Source: Ramlibacter sp. PS4R-6 (GTDB lineage: Bacteria > Pseudomonadota > Gammaproteobacteria > Burkholderiales > Burkholderiaceae_C). Taken from it: DNA of 64,000 nucleotides. Position 1 is the stretch's first letter. Every line of letters begins with the position of its first letter. Positions 57,080-64,000 of the stretch are shown here, one piece after another. The stretch covers positions 2,294,001 through 2,358,000 of the forward strand of contig NZ_JBBHKA010000001.1 in assembly GCF_037572775.1 (NCBI RefSeq). The letters run 5' to 3'. The position numbers and the translations under genes were made by a program. The notes below the pieces were generated by a model. That model worked only from the letters and a program-made list of their open reading frames with translations. It did no database searches and had not been told where the DNA came from.

Positions 57080-60000
57080 TCATGCGGTTTCGGCCACCTT
57101 GGGCGTCCCGAGCGAGCGCAGCACGTCGCGCACCATCTGCGCGCGGTCCTTCACGTCGACGAAGGAGCGCTCGATGCGCAGCTTCTGGTTGCCCGCGAAC
57201 TTGAAGTGCTTGTGCTTCTGCACCAGCTCGATGATGCGCATCGGGTCGATGGGCGCGTTGGCCTTGAACGTGATGTTGATCACGCCCGGCGCGGCGTCGA
57301 CCTTCACGACGCCGTAGGGCCGCGCCATCACGCGCAGGCGGTGCACGTCGATCAGCGTCTGGGCCTGCGGCGGCAGCTTGCCGAAGCGGTCGACGATCTC
57401 CTCGAGCAGCGCGTCGATCTGGTCCGTGGTCTTGGCGGTGGCCAGGCGCTTGTAGAACGACAGGCGCAGGTGCACGTCGCCGCAGTAGTCGTCCGGCAGC
57501 AGCGCGGGGGCATGCAGGTTGATCTCGGTCGTGACGGCCAGCGGCGCGAGCAGGTCCGGCTCCTTGCCGGCCTTCAGCGACTTCACGGCCTCCGCCAGCA
57601 TCTCGTTGTACAGCTGGAAGCCCACTTCCAGCATGTTGCCGCTCTGGCTCTCGCCCAGCACCTCGCCGGCGCCGCGGATCTCCAGGTCGTGCATCGCCAG
57701 GTAGAAGCCGGAGCCGAGTTCCTCCATCTGCTGGATCGCATCGAGGCGCTGCTCGGCCTGCTTGGTCAGGCTTTCCTTGTCCGGGACCATCAGGTAGGCA
57801 TAGGCCTGGTGGTGGCTGCGGCCGACGCGCCCGCGCAGCTGGTGCAATTGCGCCAGGCCGAACTTGTCGGCGCGGCTGATGACGATGGTATTGGCCGTCG
57901 GCACGTCGATGCCGGTCTCGATGATGGTGGAGCACAGCAGCACGTTGAAGCGCTGCGCCACGAAGTCGCGCATGACGCGCTCGAGCTCGCGCTCGGGCAT
58001 CTGGCCGTGGGCGACGGCGATGCGCGCCTCGGGCAGCAATTGCTCCAGCCGCTCGCGGCGGTTCTGGATGGTCTCGACCTCGTTGTGCAGGAAGTACACC
58101 TGCCCGCCGCGCTTGAGCTCGCGCAGCACGGCTTCGCGCACGACGCCGTTGCTCTCGTTGCGAACGAAGGTCTTGATCGCCAGGCGGCGCTGCGGCGCGG
58201 TGGCGATCACCGACAGGTCGCGCAGGCCTTCCAGCGCCATGCCCAGCGTGCGCGGGATGGGCGTGGCCGTGAGCGTGAGCACGTCCACTTCGGCGCGCAT
58301 GGCCTTCATCGCCTCCTTGTGGCGCACGCCGAAGCGGTGCTCCTCGTCGATGATGAGCAGGCCCAGGTTCTTGAACTTGGTGGCTTCGGAGAGCAGCTTG
58401 TGCGTGCCGACGACGATGTCGACGCTGCCGTCGGCCAGGCCCTTGAGCGTGGCGTTCACTTCCTTCGTCGAGCGGAAGCGCGACACCTCGGCGATCTTGA
58501 CCGGCCACTTCGAGAAGCGGTCGACCAGCGTCTGGAAGTGCTGCTCGGCCAGGAGCGTGGTCGGGGCGAGGAAGGCCACCTGCTTGCCGCCGGTTACCGC
58601 AATGAACGCGGCGCGCAGCGCGACCTCCGTCTTGCCGAAGCCCACGTCGCCGCACACGAGGCGGTCCATGGGCTGCGGCGAGATCATGTCGTGGATGACG
58701 GCGTGGATGGCGGCGTTCTGGTCTGGCGTCTCCTCGAAACCGAAGTCGTTGGCGAAGGCCTCGTAGTCCTGCGCCGAGAAGCGGAAGGCATGGCCTTCGC
58801 GCGCGGCGCGACGGGCGTAGATGTTCAGCAGCTCCGCTGCGGTGTCGCGCACCTGCTCCGCGGCCTTGCGCTTGGCCTTTTCCCATTGGCCCGAGCCGAG
58901 CTTGTGCAGCGGCGCCTCGTCGGCCGACACGCCCGTGTAGCGGCTGATCAGGTGCAACTGGCTGACCGGGACATACAGCGCGGCCTTGTCCGCGTATTCG
59001 AGGTGCAGGAATTCCGTGCTGCCCTGGCCCAGGTCCATGTTGACCAGGCCCTTGTAGCGGCCGATGCCGTGCTGCGCGTGGACCACCGGGTCGCCGATGT
59101 TCAGCTCCGACAGGTCCTTGATCAGGGCTTCGACGTCGCTGACCTGCTCCTGCTTGCGGCGGCGGCGCGCGCTGGGCGCGGCGGCGAAGAGCTCCGTCTC
59201 CGTGACGAGGTCGATGCCTTCTTCCAGCCAGGCGAAGCCGACGGCCAGCTCGGACGTGGCGATGCCGATCTTCTCGTCGCTCTTCTGGAATTCCTCCAGC
59301 GACTCGAACGCCGGCGGGGCGACGTGGCTGGCCCGCAGGAAGTCGAGCAGGCTCTCGCGCCGCCCGTCGCTCTCGGCCAGCACCAGCGCGCGGTGCTGCG
59401 TGTTGCGCAGGTGCTCCTTGAAGCGCGCCAGCGGGTCGTCGGCGCCGCGCACCACGGCGATGTCGGGCAGTGCGCTGAACTCGGTGTACGGCTGCTGCTC
59501 GTCGGCCGTCGCCCTCAGCGCCAGCTGCGCATGCTCGTTGGCCTTCGAATAGAACTGCTCGCTGGTGAGGAACAGCGCCTCGGGCGGCAGCACGGGCCGC
59601 TCGGGGTCGCCCTGTGCGAGCCGGAAGCGCTCGCGCGTGTCCTGCCAGAAGCGCTGGAACGCCGGCTCGAGGTCGCCGTGCAGCACGAGCGTGGATTCCG
59701 CGCCGATGTAGTCGAAGAACGTCGCGGTTTCGTCGAAGAAGAGCGGCAGGTAGTACTCGATGCCGGACGTCGCGACGCCGTTGCCGATGTCCTTGTACAT
59801 GCGGCTCTTGGTCGGGTCGCCCTCGAGCAACTCGCGCCAGCGGCGGCGGAAGAGCGCGCGCGCATCGTCGTCCATGGGGAACTCGCGGCCGGGCAGCAGG
59901 CGCACCTCGGGCACGGGGTACAGGCTGCGCTGCGAGTCCGGGTCGAAGGTGCGGATCGAATCGATCTCGTCGTCGAAGAGGTCGACGCGGTAGGGCACCG

Positions 60001-60526
60001 TCGAGCCCATGGGGAACAGGTCGATGAGGCCGCCGCGCACGGCGTACTCGCCGGGGCTCACGACCTGCGTGACGTGGTTGTAGCCCGCCAGGGTGAGCTG
60101 CGCGCGCAGCCGCGCCTCCTGCAGCTTCTGTTTCACGGCGAACTGGAAGGTGTAGCCGGCCAGGAAGCTGGGCGGTGCCACGCGGTACAGCGCGGTGGTA
60201 GCGGGGACGATCACGACGTCGACTTCGGCCTGCGAGATGCGCCACAAGGTAGCCAGACGTTCGCTGATCAGGTCCTGGTGCGGCGAAAAGGTGTCGTACG
60301 GCAGCGTTTCCCAGTCGGGGAACAGGGCCACGCGCAGGTCGGGCGCGAAGAACGGCATCTCGGCGACGAGGCGCTGCGCATCTGTCGCGCTGGCGGCAAC
60401 GATCGTGGTCAGGCGGCGCGATCCTTGCTCGCGCTGAGCCAGCCGCGCGAGCATCATGGCGTCGGCGGACCCCGGCGGGCGTGGCAGCGTGAAGCGCTTG
60501 CCTGTACTGAGCTTGGGGAATTCCAT
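57080..60526 (-). CDS. mfd: Transcription-repair coupling factor
   Basis: Superfamily 2 translocase of 1148 aa that removes stalled RNA polymerase and recruits UvrA. Seen: UvrB-homology N-terminus (FPDWETLPYDTFSPHQDLIS), the CarD-like RNA-polymerase interaction domain (QHGIGRYKGLVNMDLGQG), the helicase core with Walker A GDVGFGKTEVALRAAF and DEEH in LLIIDEEHRFG, TATPIPRTLGMAL, and the RAQ/TRG region ISRADKFGLAQLHQLRGRVG. Length is normal. The start is set at the EFPKLSTGK block. Divergent from ispD, as in many Burkholderiales. Confidence 0.96.
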   Translation of the reverse strand: MEFPKLSTGKRFTLPRPPGSADAMMLARLAQREQGSRRLTTIVAASATDAQRLVAEMPFFAPDLRVALFPDWETLPYDTFSPHQDLISERLATLWRISQAEVDVVIVPATTALYRVAPPSFLAGYTFQFAVKQKLQEARLRAQLTLAGYNHVTQVVSPGEYAVRGGLIDLFPMGSTVPYRVDLFDDEIDSIRTFDPDSQRSLYPVPEVRLLPGREFPMDDDARALFRRRWRELLEGDPTKSRMYKDIGNGVATSGIEYYLPLFFDETATFFDYIGAESTLVLHGDLEPAFQRFWQDTRERFRLAQGDPERPVLPPEALFLTSEQFYSKANEHAQLALRATADEQQPYTEFSALPDIAVVRGADDPLARFKEHLRNTQHRALVLAESDGRRESLLDFLRASHVAPPAFESLEEFQKSDEKIGIATSELAVGFAWLEEGIDLVTETELFAAAPSARRRRKQEQVSDVEALIKDLSELNIGDPVVHAQHGIGRYKGLVNMDLGQGSTEFLHLEYADKAALYVPVSQLHLISRYTGVSADEAPLHKLGSGQWEKAKRKAAEQVRDTAAELLNIYARRAAREGHAFRFSAQDYEAFANDFGFEETPDQNAAIHAVIHDMISPQPMDRLVCGDVGFGKTEVALRAAFIAVTGGKQVAFLAPTTLLAEQHFQTLVDRFSKWPVKIAEVSRFRSTKEVNATLKGLADGSVDIVVGTHKLLSEATKFKNLGLLIIDEEHRFGVRHKEAMKAMRAEVDVLTLTATPIPRTLGMALEGLRDLSVIATAPQRRLAIKTFVRNESNGVVREAVLRELKRGGQVYFLHNEVETIQNRRERLEQLLPEARIAVAHGQMPERELERVMRDFVAQRFNVLLCSTIIETGIDVPTANTIVISRADKFGLAQLHQLRGRVGRSHHQAYAYLMVPDKESLTKQAEQRLDAIQQMEELGSGFYLAMHDLEIRGAGEVLGESQSGNMLEVGFQLYNEMLAEAVKSLKAGKEPDLLAPLAVTTEINLHAPALLPDDYCGDVHLRLSFYKRLATAKTTDQIDALLEEIVDRFGKLPPQAQTLIDVHRLRVMARPYGVVKVDAAPGVINITFKANAPIDPMRIIELVQKHKHFKFAGNQKLRIERSFVDVKDRAQMVRDVLRSLGTPKVAETA

Positions 60527-60598
60527 CCGGATGAAAAATGACGAACACCCCGCTCCTGGAATAGGGTGGGGTGGACAATGAATTCTAGAATGGACGGT

Positions 60599-61300
60599 AT
60601 GGCAGCGAGTGACAGCAATCCCAATCCCCGCTTCTACGCGCTGGTGCCCTGCGCGGGAACGGGCAGCCGGGCCGGCACGTCCGGCCCCAAGCAATACGAA
60701 CGCATCGCGGGCCAGCCGCTGGTGTGGCACACGCTGGCGGCCTTCGCGGCCGTCAAGCGCATCGCGCGCGCGATGGTGGTCGTCGCACCGGGCGACGGCT
60801 TCTTCGAACGCAACCCCACCTCGGCCCTGGTCGTGCCCTGCGGCGGCGCGACGCGCGCGCAAAGCGTGAAGAACGGCCTGTACGAGCTGCGCCGCGTGGG
60901 CGCGACGGAGAACGACTGGGTGCTGGTGCACGACGCGGCGCGTTGCCTCGTCACGCCCGAGCTCATCGACAAGCTGATCGACGCGGTGCAGGGCGACGAG
61001 GTGGGCGGCCTGCTCGCCCACAAGCTGCCCGACACGCTCAAGCGCGACGAGGACGGCCGGGTGGCCGAGACGCTGGATCGCGAAGACAAGTGGGCCGCGC
61101 AGACGCCGCAGATGTTCCGCATCGGCATGCTGCTGCAGGGCCTGGAGCGCGCGGGCAACGGCGTCACCGACGAAGCCGCGGCGATCGAGTCGCTGGGCAA
61201 GCGGCCGCTGCTCGTCGAGGGCGGCGCGCAGAACTTCAAGGTGACCTACCCCGAGGACTTCGCGGCGGCGGAGATCGTGCTGAAGGGGCGCATGCGTTGA
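60599..61300 (+). CDS. ispD: 2-C-methyl-D-erythritol 4-phosphate cytidylyltransferase
   Basis: Enzyme of the MEP isoprenoid pathway, 233 aa, making CDP-methylerythritol. Seen: the nucleotide loop [20 protein letters not shown] (G-x-G-x-R and the key Lys), [39 protein letters not shown] and [11 protein letters not shown] with [15 protein letters not shown] ends seven bases before the ATG that precedes AASDSN, so this start is chosen over two upstream ATGs. ispF overlaps its stop. Convergent spacing with mfd is divergent in fact, 72 bases between starts. Confidence 0.96.
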   Translation: MAASDSNPNPRFYALVPCAGTGSRAGTSGPKQYERIAGQPLVWHTLAAFAAVKRIARAMVVVAPGDGFFERNPTSALVVPCGGATRAQSVKNGLYELRRVGATENDWVLVHDAARCLVTPELIDKLIDAVQGDEVGGLLAHKLPDTLKRDEDGRVAETLDREDKWAAQTPQMFRIGMLLQGLERAGNGVTDEAAAIESLGKRPLLVEGGAQNFKVTYPEDFAAAEIVLKGRMR

Positions 61301-61800
61301 GCCTCCTGCGCATCGGCGAGGGCTGGGACACGCATGCGCTGGTCGCGGGCCGCAAGCTCGTCATCGGCGGCGTCGAGATCCCGCACGACAAGGGCCTGCT
61401 CGGCCACTCCGATGCCGACGTGCTGGCGCATGCAATCACCGACGCGCTCTATGGCGCGGCGGGCCTGGGCGACATCGGCAAGCACTTCCCCGACACCGAC
61501 GAACGCTTCAAGGGCGCCAGCTCCATCCTGCTTATGGCCGAAACCGCGCGCCGCGTGCGCGAGCAAGGCTGGCAGATCGTCAACGTCGACAGCACCGTCA
61601 TCGCGCAGGCGCCCAAACTCGCGCCGCACATCGACGCCATGCGGGCGCGCCTGGCGCAGGCGCTGATGCTGATGCCCGCGCAGGTGAACGTGAAGGCGAA
61701 AACCGCAGAGAAGATGGGCCCGGTGGGCGAGGGGCTGTCGATCGAGGCGCGCGCCGTCGTGCTGCTCGAGCAGGGCGTGATGCCGCAAGGCGGCAAGTAG
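61297..61800 (+). CDS. ispF: 2-C-methyl-D-erythritol 2,4-cyclodiphosphate synthase
   Basis: Trimeric MEP-pathway enzyme of 167 aa. Seen: [20 protein letters not shown] (Asp and His zinc ligands), [39 protein letters not shown], and [20 protein letters not shown]. The start must be a TTG: no ATG or GTG is in frame between the ispD stop and the conserved RIGEGWD block, and the TTG overlaps the ispD stop as TTGA, the equivalent of the usual ATGA coupling. This is a rare start codon in such a conserved gene. Confidence 0.94.
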   Translation: MSLLRIGEGWDTHALVAGRKLVIGGVEIPHDKGLLGHSDADVLAHAITDALYGAAGLGDIGKHFPDTDERFKGASSILLMAETARRVREQGWQIVNVDSTVIAQAPKLAPHIDAMRARLAQALMLMPAQVNVKAKTAEKMGPVGEGLSIEARAVVLLEQGVMPQGGK

Positions 61801-61809
61801 CCGGGGTGC

Positions 61810-63276
61810 TCAGCCCTGCAGGGCGGGCTCGCTGCGCGGGGCGCCTTCGTTCGGCAGCGGCGGCGGCTGCAGGTTCTTTGACCGCTGCAGCTTGATGTGG
61901 GCGGCCAGCCCACCGGACGTGGTGTTGGCCAGCGCGAAGATGCCGCCCATGCGCTGCACCGTCTTGTCGACAATGGCCAGGCCCAGGCCTGCGCCCGTGG
62001 CGGCGGTGCGCGCGGCGTCGCCGCGGAAGAAGGGCTTGACCAGGTTGGGCAACGCCTCGGGCGCCACGCCCATGCCGTGGTCGCGCACCTTCAGCAGCAC
62101 CCATTCGTTGCGCGGCTTGGCGGCAATGTCCACCACCGCGATGCCGGTCTCCGGCGTCTTGCCGTAGCGGCGCGCGTTCTCGAGCAGGTTCGAGATGACG
62201 CGGGCCAGCTCCACCTCGTCGGCCATCACGTACAGTCCCTTGGACACGTCGAGGTTGATCTTGATGTCGCCGTGGTCCTGCAGCGAGTACAGGCAGGCCT
62301 CGATCACGTCGTTGAGCAGCACGGGCTTGAGCTCCGCGTGGTCGGGCCGCGCGTAGTCGAGGAACTTGTCGATGATGGCGTCGAGCTGGTCGATGTCGGC
62401 GGCCATGTGCTCGCGGGCGTCGGCGTCGGCGACGCTCATCTCCGTCTCCAGGCGCAGCCGGGCGAGCGGCGTGCGCAGGTCGTGCGAGATGCCGGCCAGC
62501 ATCACCGCACGGTCCTGCTCGATCTTGGCCAGCTGCTGCGCCATGCGGTTGAAGCCGATGTTGACCTCGCGGATTTCGCTGGTCACGGCCTTCTCGTCGA
62601 GACGGCTGGCGTCGAAGTCGCCGTCGCGCACGCGGCTGGCGGCGAAGGACAGCTGCTTGAGCGGGCGGTTGATCAGCCTCGCGATCAACGCCGCACCGGC
62701 GAGCGACAGGCCGGCGGCGGTGATCAGCCAGATCAGCCAGGTGCGGCCGCCGACGCTGGACAGGCGCGAGCGGTCGAGCAGCATCCAGTACTGGTCCTGC
62801 TCGATCTTGAAGCCGATCCACAGGCCCACCTCGCGGTTGACGCTGGAGGCCATGATCGTGCCGGGGCCCAGGCGCGTCACCAGTTCCTCCATCACCCGCT
62901 CGTCGAGTTCCCCGGGGATGAAAGTGGCGTAACGGTCGGTAGGCTCGCGCGGCACGATGCGCACGCCTTCCTGGTCGGCCAGGGTCTTGATCAGCGATAC
63001 GCGTGCGATCGAATCGGAGTGCACGAGCGCGGCGCGGCTCAGGTTCACGAGCGATGCGATCTGCTGGGCCGTCTGCACCGCGCGCGGCTCGAACTCGAGC
63101 GCGCGGAAGGTCTGCAGCCACGCGACGATGGAGCCGACGAGCAGCAGCGACAGCAGGAAGAAGGTGCGCCAGAAGAGCGACAGGCCCAGGCGCGGGCGCA
63201 TGTCCAGGGGCGCTGGCGCGGTCTCCAGCGGCGCAGGGCCGGTGACGTCGATGCTCGTGGTAACCCCTCGGATCAT
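61810..63276 (-). CDS. EnvZ/RisS-type sensor histidine kinase
   Basis: Sensor kinase of 488 aa. Layout: cytoplasmic N-terminus, TM1 (about 36-55), periplasmic sensor of roughly 120 residues, TM2 (179-200), HAMP (200-252), HisKA with AGISHDLRTPLARLRLETEM (His265), and HATPase with RVISNLLENARRYGKTP, RDHGMGVAPEAL and AATGAGLGLAIVDKTVQRMG. The short linker and TPLARLRLE block fit the EnvZ/RisS osmosensor-type group of betaproteobacteria. GAGGA lies 6 bases before the ATG. It follows an OmpR-type regulator on the same strand, so the two form a two-component pair. Confidence 0.92.
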   Translation of the reverse strand: MIRGVTTSIDVTGPAPLETAPAPLDMRPRLGLSLFWRTFFLLSLLLVGSIVAWLQTFRALEFEPRAVQTAQQIASLVNLSRAALVHSDSIARVSLIKTLADQEGVRIVPREPTDRYATFIPGELDERVMEELVTRLGPGTIMASSVNREVGLWIGFKIEQDQYWMLLDRSRLSSVGGRTWLIWLITAAGLSLAGAALIARLINRPLKQLSFAASRVRDGDFDASRLDEKAVTSEIREVNIGFNRMAQQLAKIEQDRAVMLAGISHDLRTPLARLRLETEMSVADADAREHMAADIDQLDAIIDKFLDYARPDHAELKPVLLNDVIEACLYSLQDHGDIKINLDVSKGLYVMADEVELARVISNLLENARRYGKTPETGIAVVDIAAKPRNEWVLLKVRDHGMGVAPEALPNLVKPFFRGDAARTAATGAGLGLAIVDKTVQRMGGIFALANTTSGGLAAHIKLQRSKNLQPPPLPNEGAPRSEPALQG

Positions 63277-63283
63277 GCTGTCC

Positions 63284-63310
63284 TCGATGACAGCTTCATT
63301 CTGTCATCGA
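63284..63310. promoter_or_regulatory. Intergenic hairpin between ompR-type and envZ-type genes
   Basis: Perfect inverted repeat: TCGATGACAG (63284-63293) and CTGTCATCGA (63301-63310) around a 7-base loop, in the 63-base gap between the regulator stop and the kinase start. In the minus-strand transcript it lies directly before the kinase ribosome site GAGGA. No U-tract follows, so it is more likely an RNA element or protein site that adjusts kinase expression than a terminator. Confidence 0.5.
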
Positions 63311-63339
63311 AGCGCAGACTCGTCATTCGGGGGTTGCGA

Positions 63340-64000
63340 TCAGGATGCCCCGTCCGGCACGAACACGTAGCCCACGCCCCACACCGTCTGGATGTAGCGG
63401 GGGGAGGCGGGGTCGGCCTCGACCAGCTTGCGCAGGCGCGACACCTGCACGTCGAGGCTGCGGTCGAAAGGCTCGAACTCGCGGCCGCGGGCCAGCTGGG
63501 CCAGCTTCTCGCGCGACAGCGGCTGGCGCGGGTGGCGAACCAGCGCCTTGAGCATGGCGAATTCGCCGGTGGTCAGGGGCAGCTCCTCGCCGTTCTTGCG
63601 CAGCGTGCGTGCGCCCAGGTCGAACTGGAAGGGGCCGAAACCCACCACTTCGTTGTCGCTCGACGGTGCGCCGGGCGCTTCCTGCGCGGGGCGGCGGCGC
63701 AGCACGGCGTGCACGCGGGCCAGCAGTTCGCGCGGGTTGAAGGGCTTGCCGAGGTAATCGTCGGCGCCGACTTCCAGCCCGACGATGCGGTCCACGTCCT
63801 CGCCCTTGGCGGTGAGCATGATGATGGGGGTGCGGTCGTTGGCCGCGCGCAGGCGGCGGCAGATGGACAGGCCGTCCTCGCCGGGCATCATCAGGTCGAG
63901 CACGATCAGGTCGGCCGTTTCGCGCAGCATCAGGCGGTTCAGCGCCTTGCCGTCCTCGGCCAGGATCACTTCGAAGCCTTCCTGCGTCAGGTAGCGGCGC
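63340..64000 (-). CDS. OmpR-family response regulator, 5' partial
   Basis: DNA-binding response regulator that runs off the right edge; the true start lies beyond base 64000, with the frame open from RYLTQEGFEVILAEDG. Seen: receiver block LIVLDLMMPGEDGLSICRRL with the phospho-Asp, MLTAKGEDVDRIVGLEVGAD, YLGKPFNPRELLARVHAVLR (conserved Lys), then an OmpR winged helix: PLTTGEFAMLKALVRHPRQP, LSREKLAQLARGREFEPFDR and RSLDVQVSRLRKLVE, ending VWGVGYVFVP. It precedes the EnvZ/RisS-type kinase and should be its partner. Confidence 0.93.
   Translation of the reverse strand, partial: RRYLTQEGFEVILAEDGKALNRLMLRETADLIVLDLMMPGEDGLSICRRLRAANDRTPIIMLTAKGEDVDRIVGLEVGADDYLGKPFNPRELLARVHAVLRRRPAQEAPGAPSSDNEVVGFGPFQFDLGARTLRKNGEELPLTTGEFAMLKALVRHPRQPLSREKLAQLARGREFEPFDRSLDVQVSRLRKLVEADPASPRYIQTVWGVGYVFVPDGAS

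Noticed and set aside
1..64000. CRISPR arrays, prophage, insertion sequences, tRNA or rRNA genes
   Set aside because: No regularly spaced repeats, phage structural genes, transposases or recognisable cloverleaf/rRNA sequence were seen on reading both strands.

Overview
The window is one 64-kb stretch of a high-GC chromosome with very dense, short-spaced genes. Orphan Bug-type tricarboxylate receptors, the mfd / ispD-ispF / envZ-ompR block, DUF2917, DUF2721, DUF3606 and DUF1428 proteins and the general codon use point to a betaproteobacterium of the Burkholderiales, most likely Comamonadaceae (a Ramlibacter- or Variovorax-like organism). That assignment is by gene content only. I see no rRNA, tRNA, CRISPR array, transposase or prophage gene.

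Layout. 1-2.9 kb: a Bug receptor, a gamma-glutamyltransferase-like amidohydrolase and a thioesterase in one operon. 2.9-5.4 kb: a TetR-led minus-strand operon (SRPBCC protein, thioesterase, dienelactone hydrolase). 5.5-9.5 kb: stress and membrane proteins and a PLP aminotransferase. 9.5-12.2 kb: a visibly lower-GC island with two overlapping genes, an ABC/RecF-type ATPase and a TOPRIM/DUF4435-like protein. It resembles the PARIS (AriA-AriB) anti-phage defence pair and is the best candidate for an accessory system here. 12.2-20 kb: class III alcohol dehydrogenase with glyoxalase II, an Old Yellow Enzyme, thioredoxin 2, small proteins, a potassium-channel-like protein with a C-terminal zinc ribbon, VanZ and a nitronate monooxygenase-like enzyme. 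20-24.4 kb: an enoyl-CoA hydratase, a D-serine dehydratase-type enzyme coupled to RidA, and RsgA. 24.4-31 kb: a debranching-type glucosidase with a glycosyltransferase, phosphatase, cardiolipin synthase, esterase and LigB-type dioxygenase. 31-42.4 kb: secreted proteins, an M20 peptidase, PBP1A, SDR plus Bug, a lytic transglycosylase and two aldo/keto reductases. 42.5-52 kb: envelope proteins, a PQQ-type dehydrogenase, FHA protein, ThpR, phosphatidylserine synthase, transporters and a LysR regulator. 52-64 kb: a Tat-exported PhoD phosphatase translationally coupled to a large sensor kinase, then serB, mfd, ispD-ispF and an EnvZ/OmpR-type pair whose regulator runs off the right edge.

Two window-wide patterns stand out. 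First, many genes that begin a transcription unit lack a Shine-Dalgarno sequence and instead carry a YANNNT-like -10 hexamer ending 6-9 bases before the ATG, which would place the transcript 5' end at or next to the start codon (leaderless mRNAs). Genes inside operons, and a second group of unit-leading genes, have ordinary GGAGG-like sites instead. Second, convergent neighbours are packed with no spacer: several abut directly and three pairs share a CTAG as both stop codons. Coordinates of starts were adjusted using these signals; functions are from motif reading only, without database searches.
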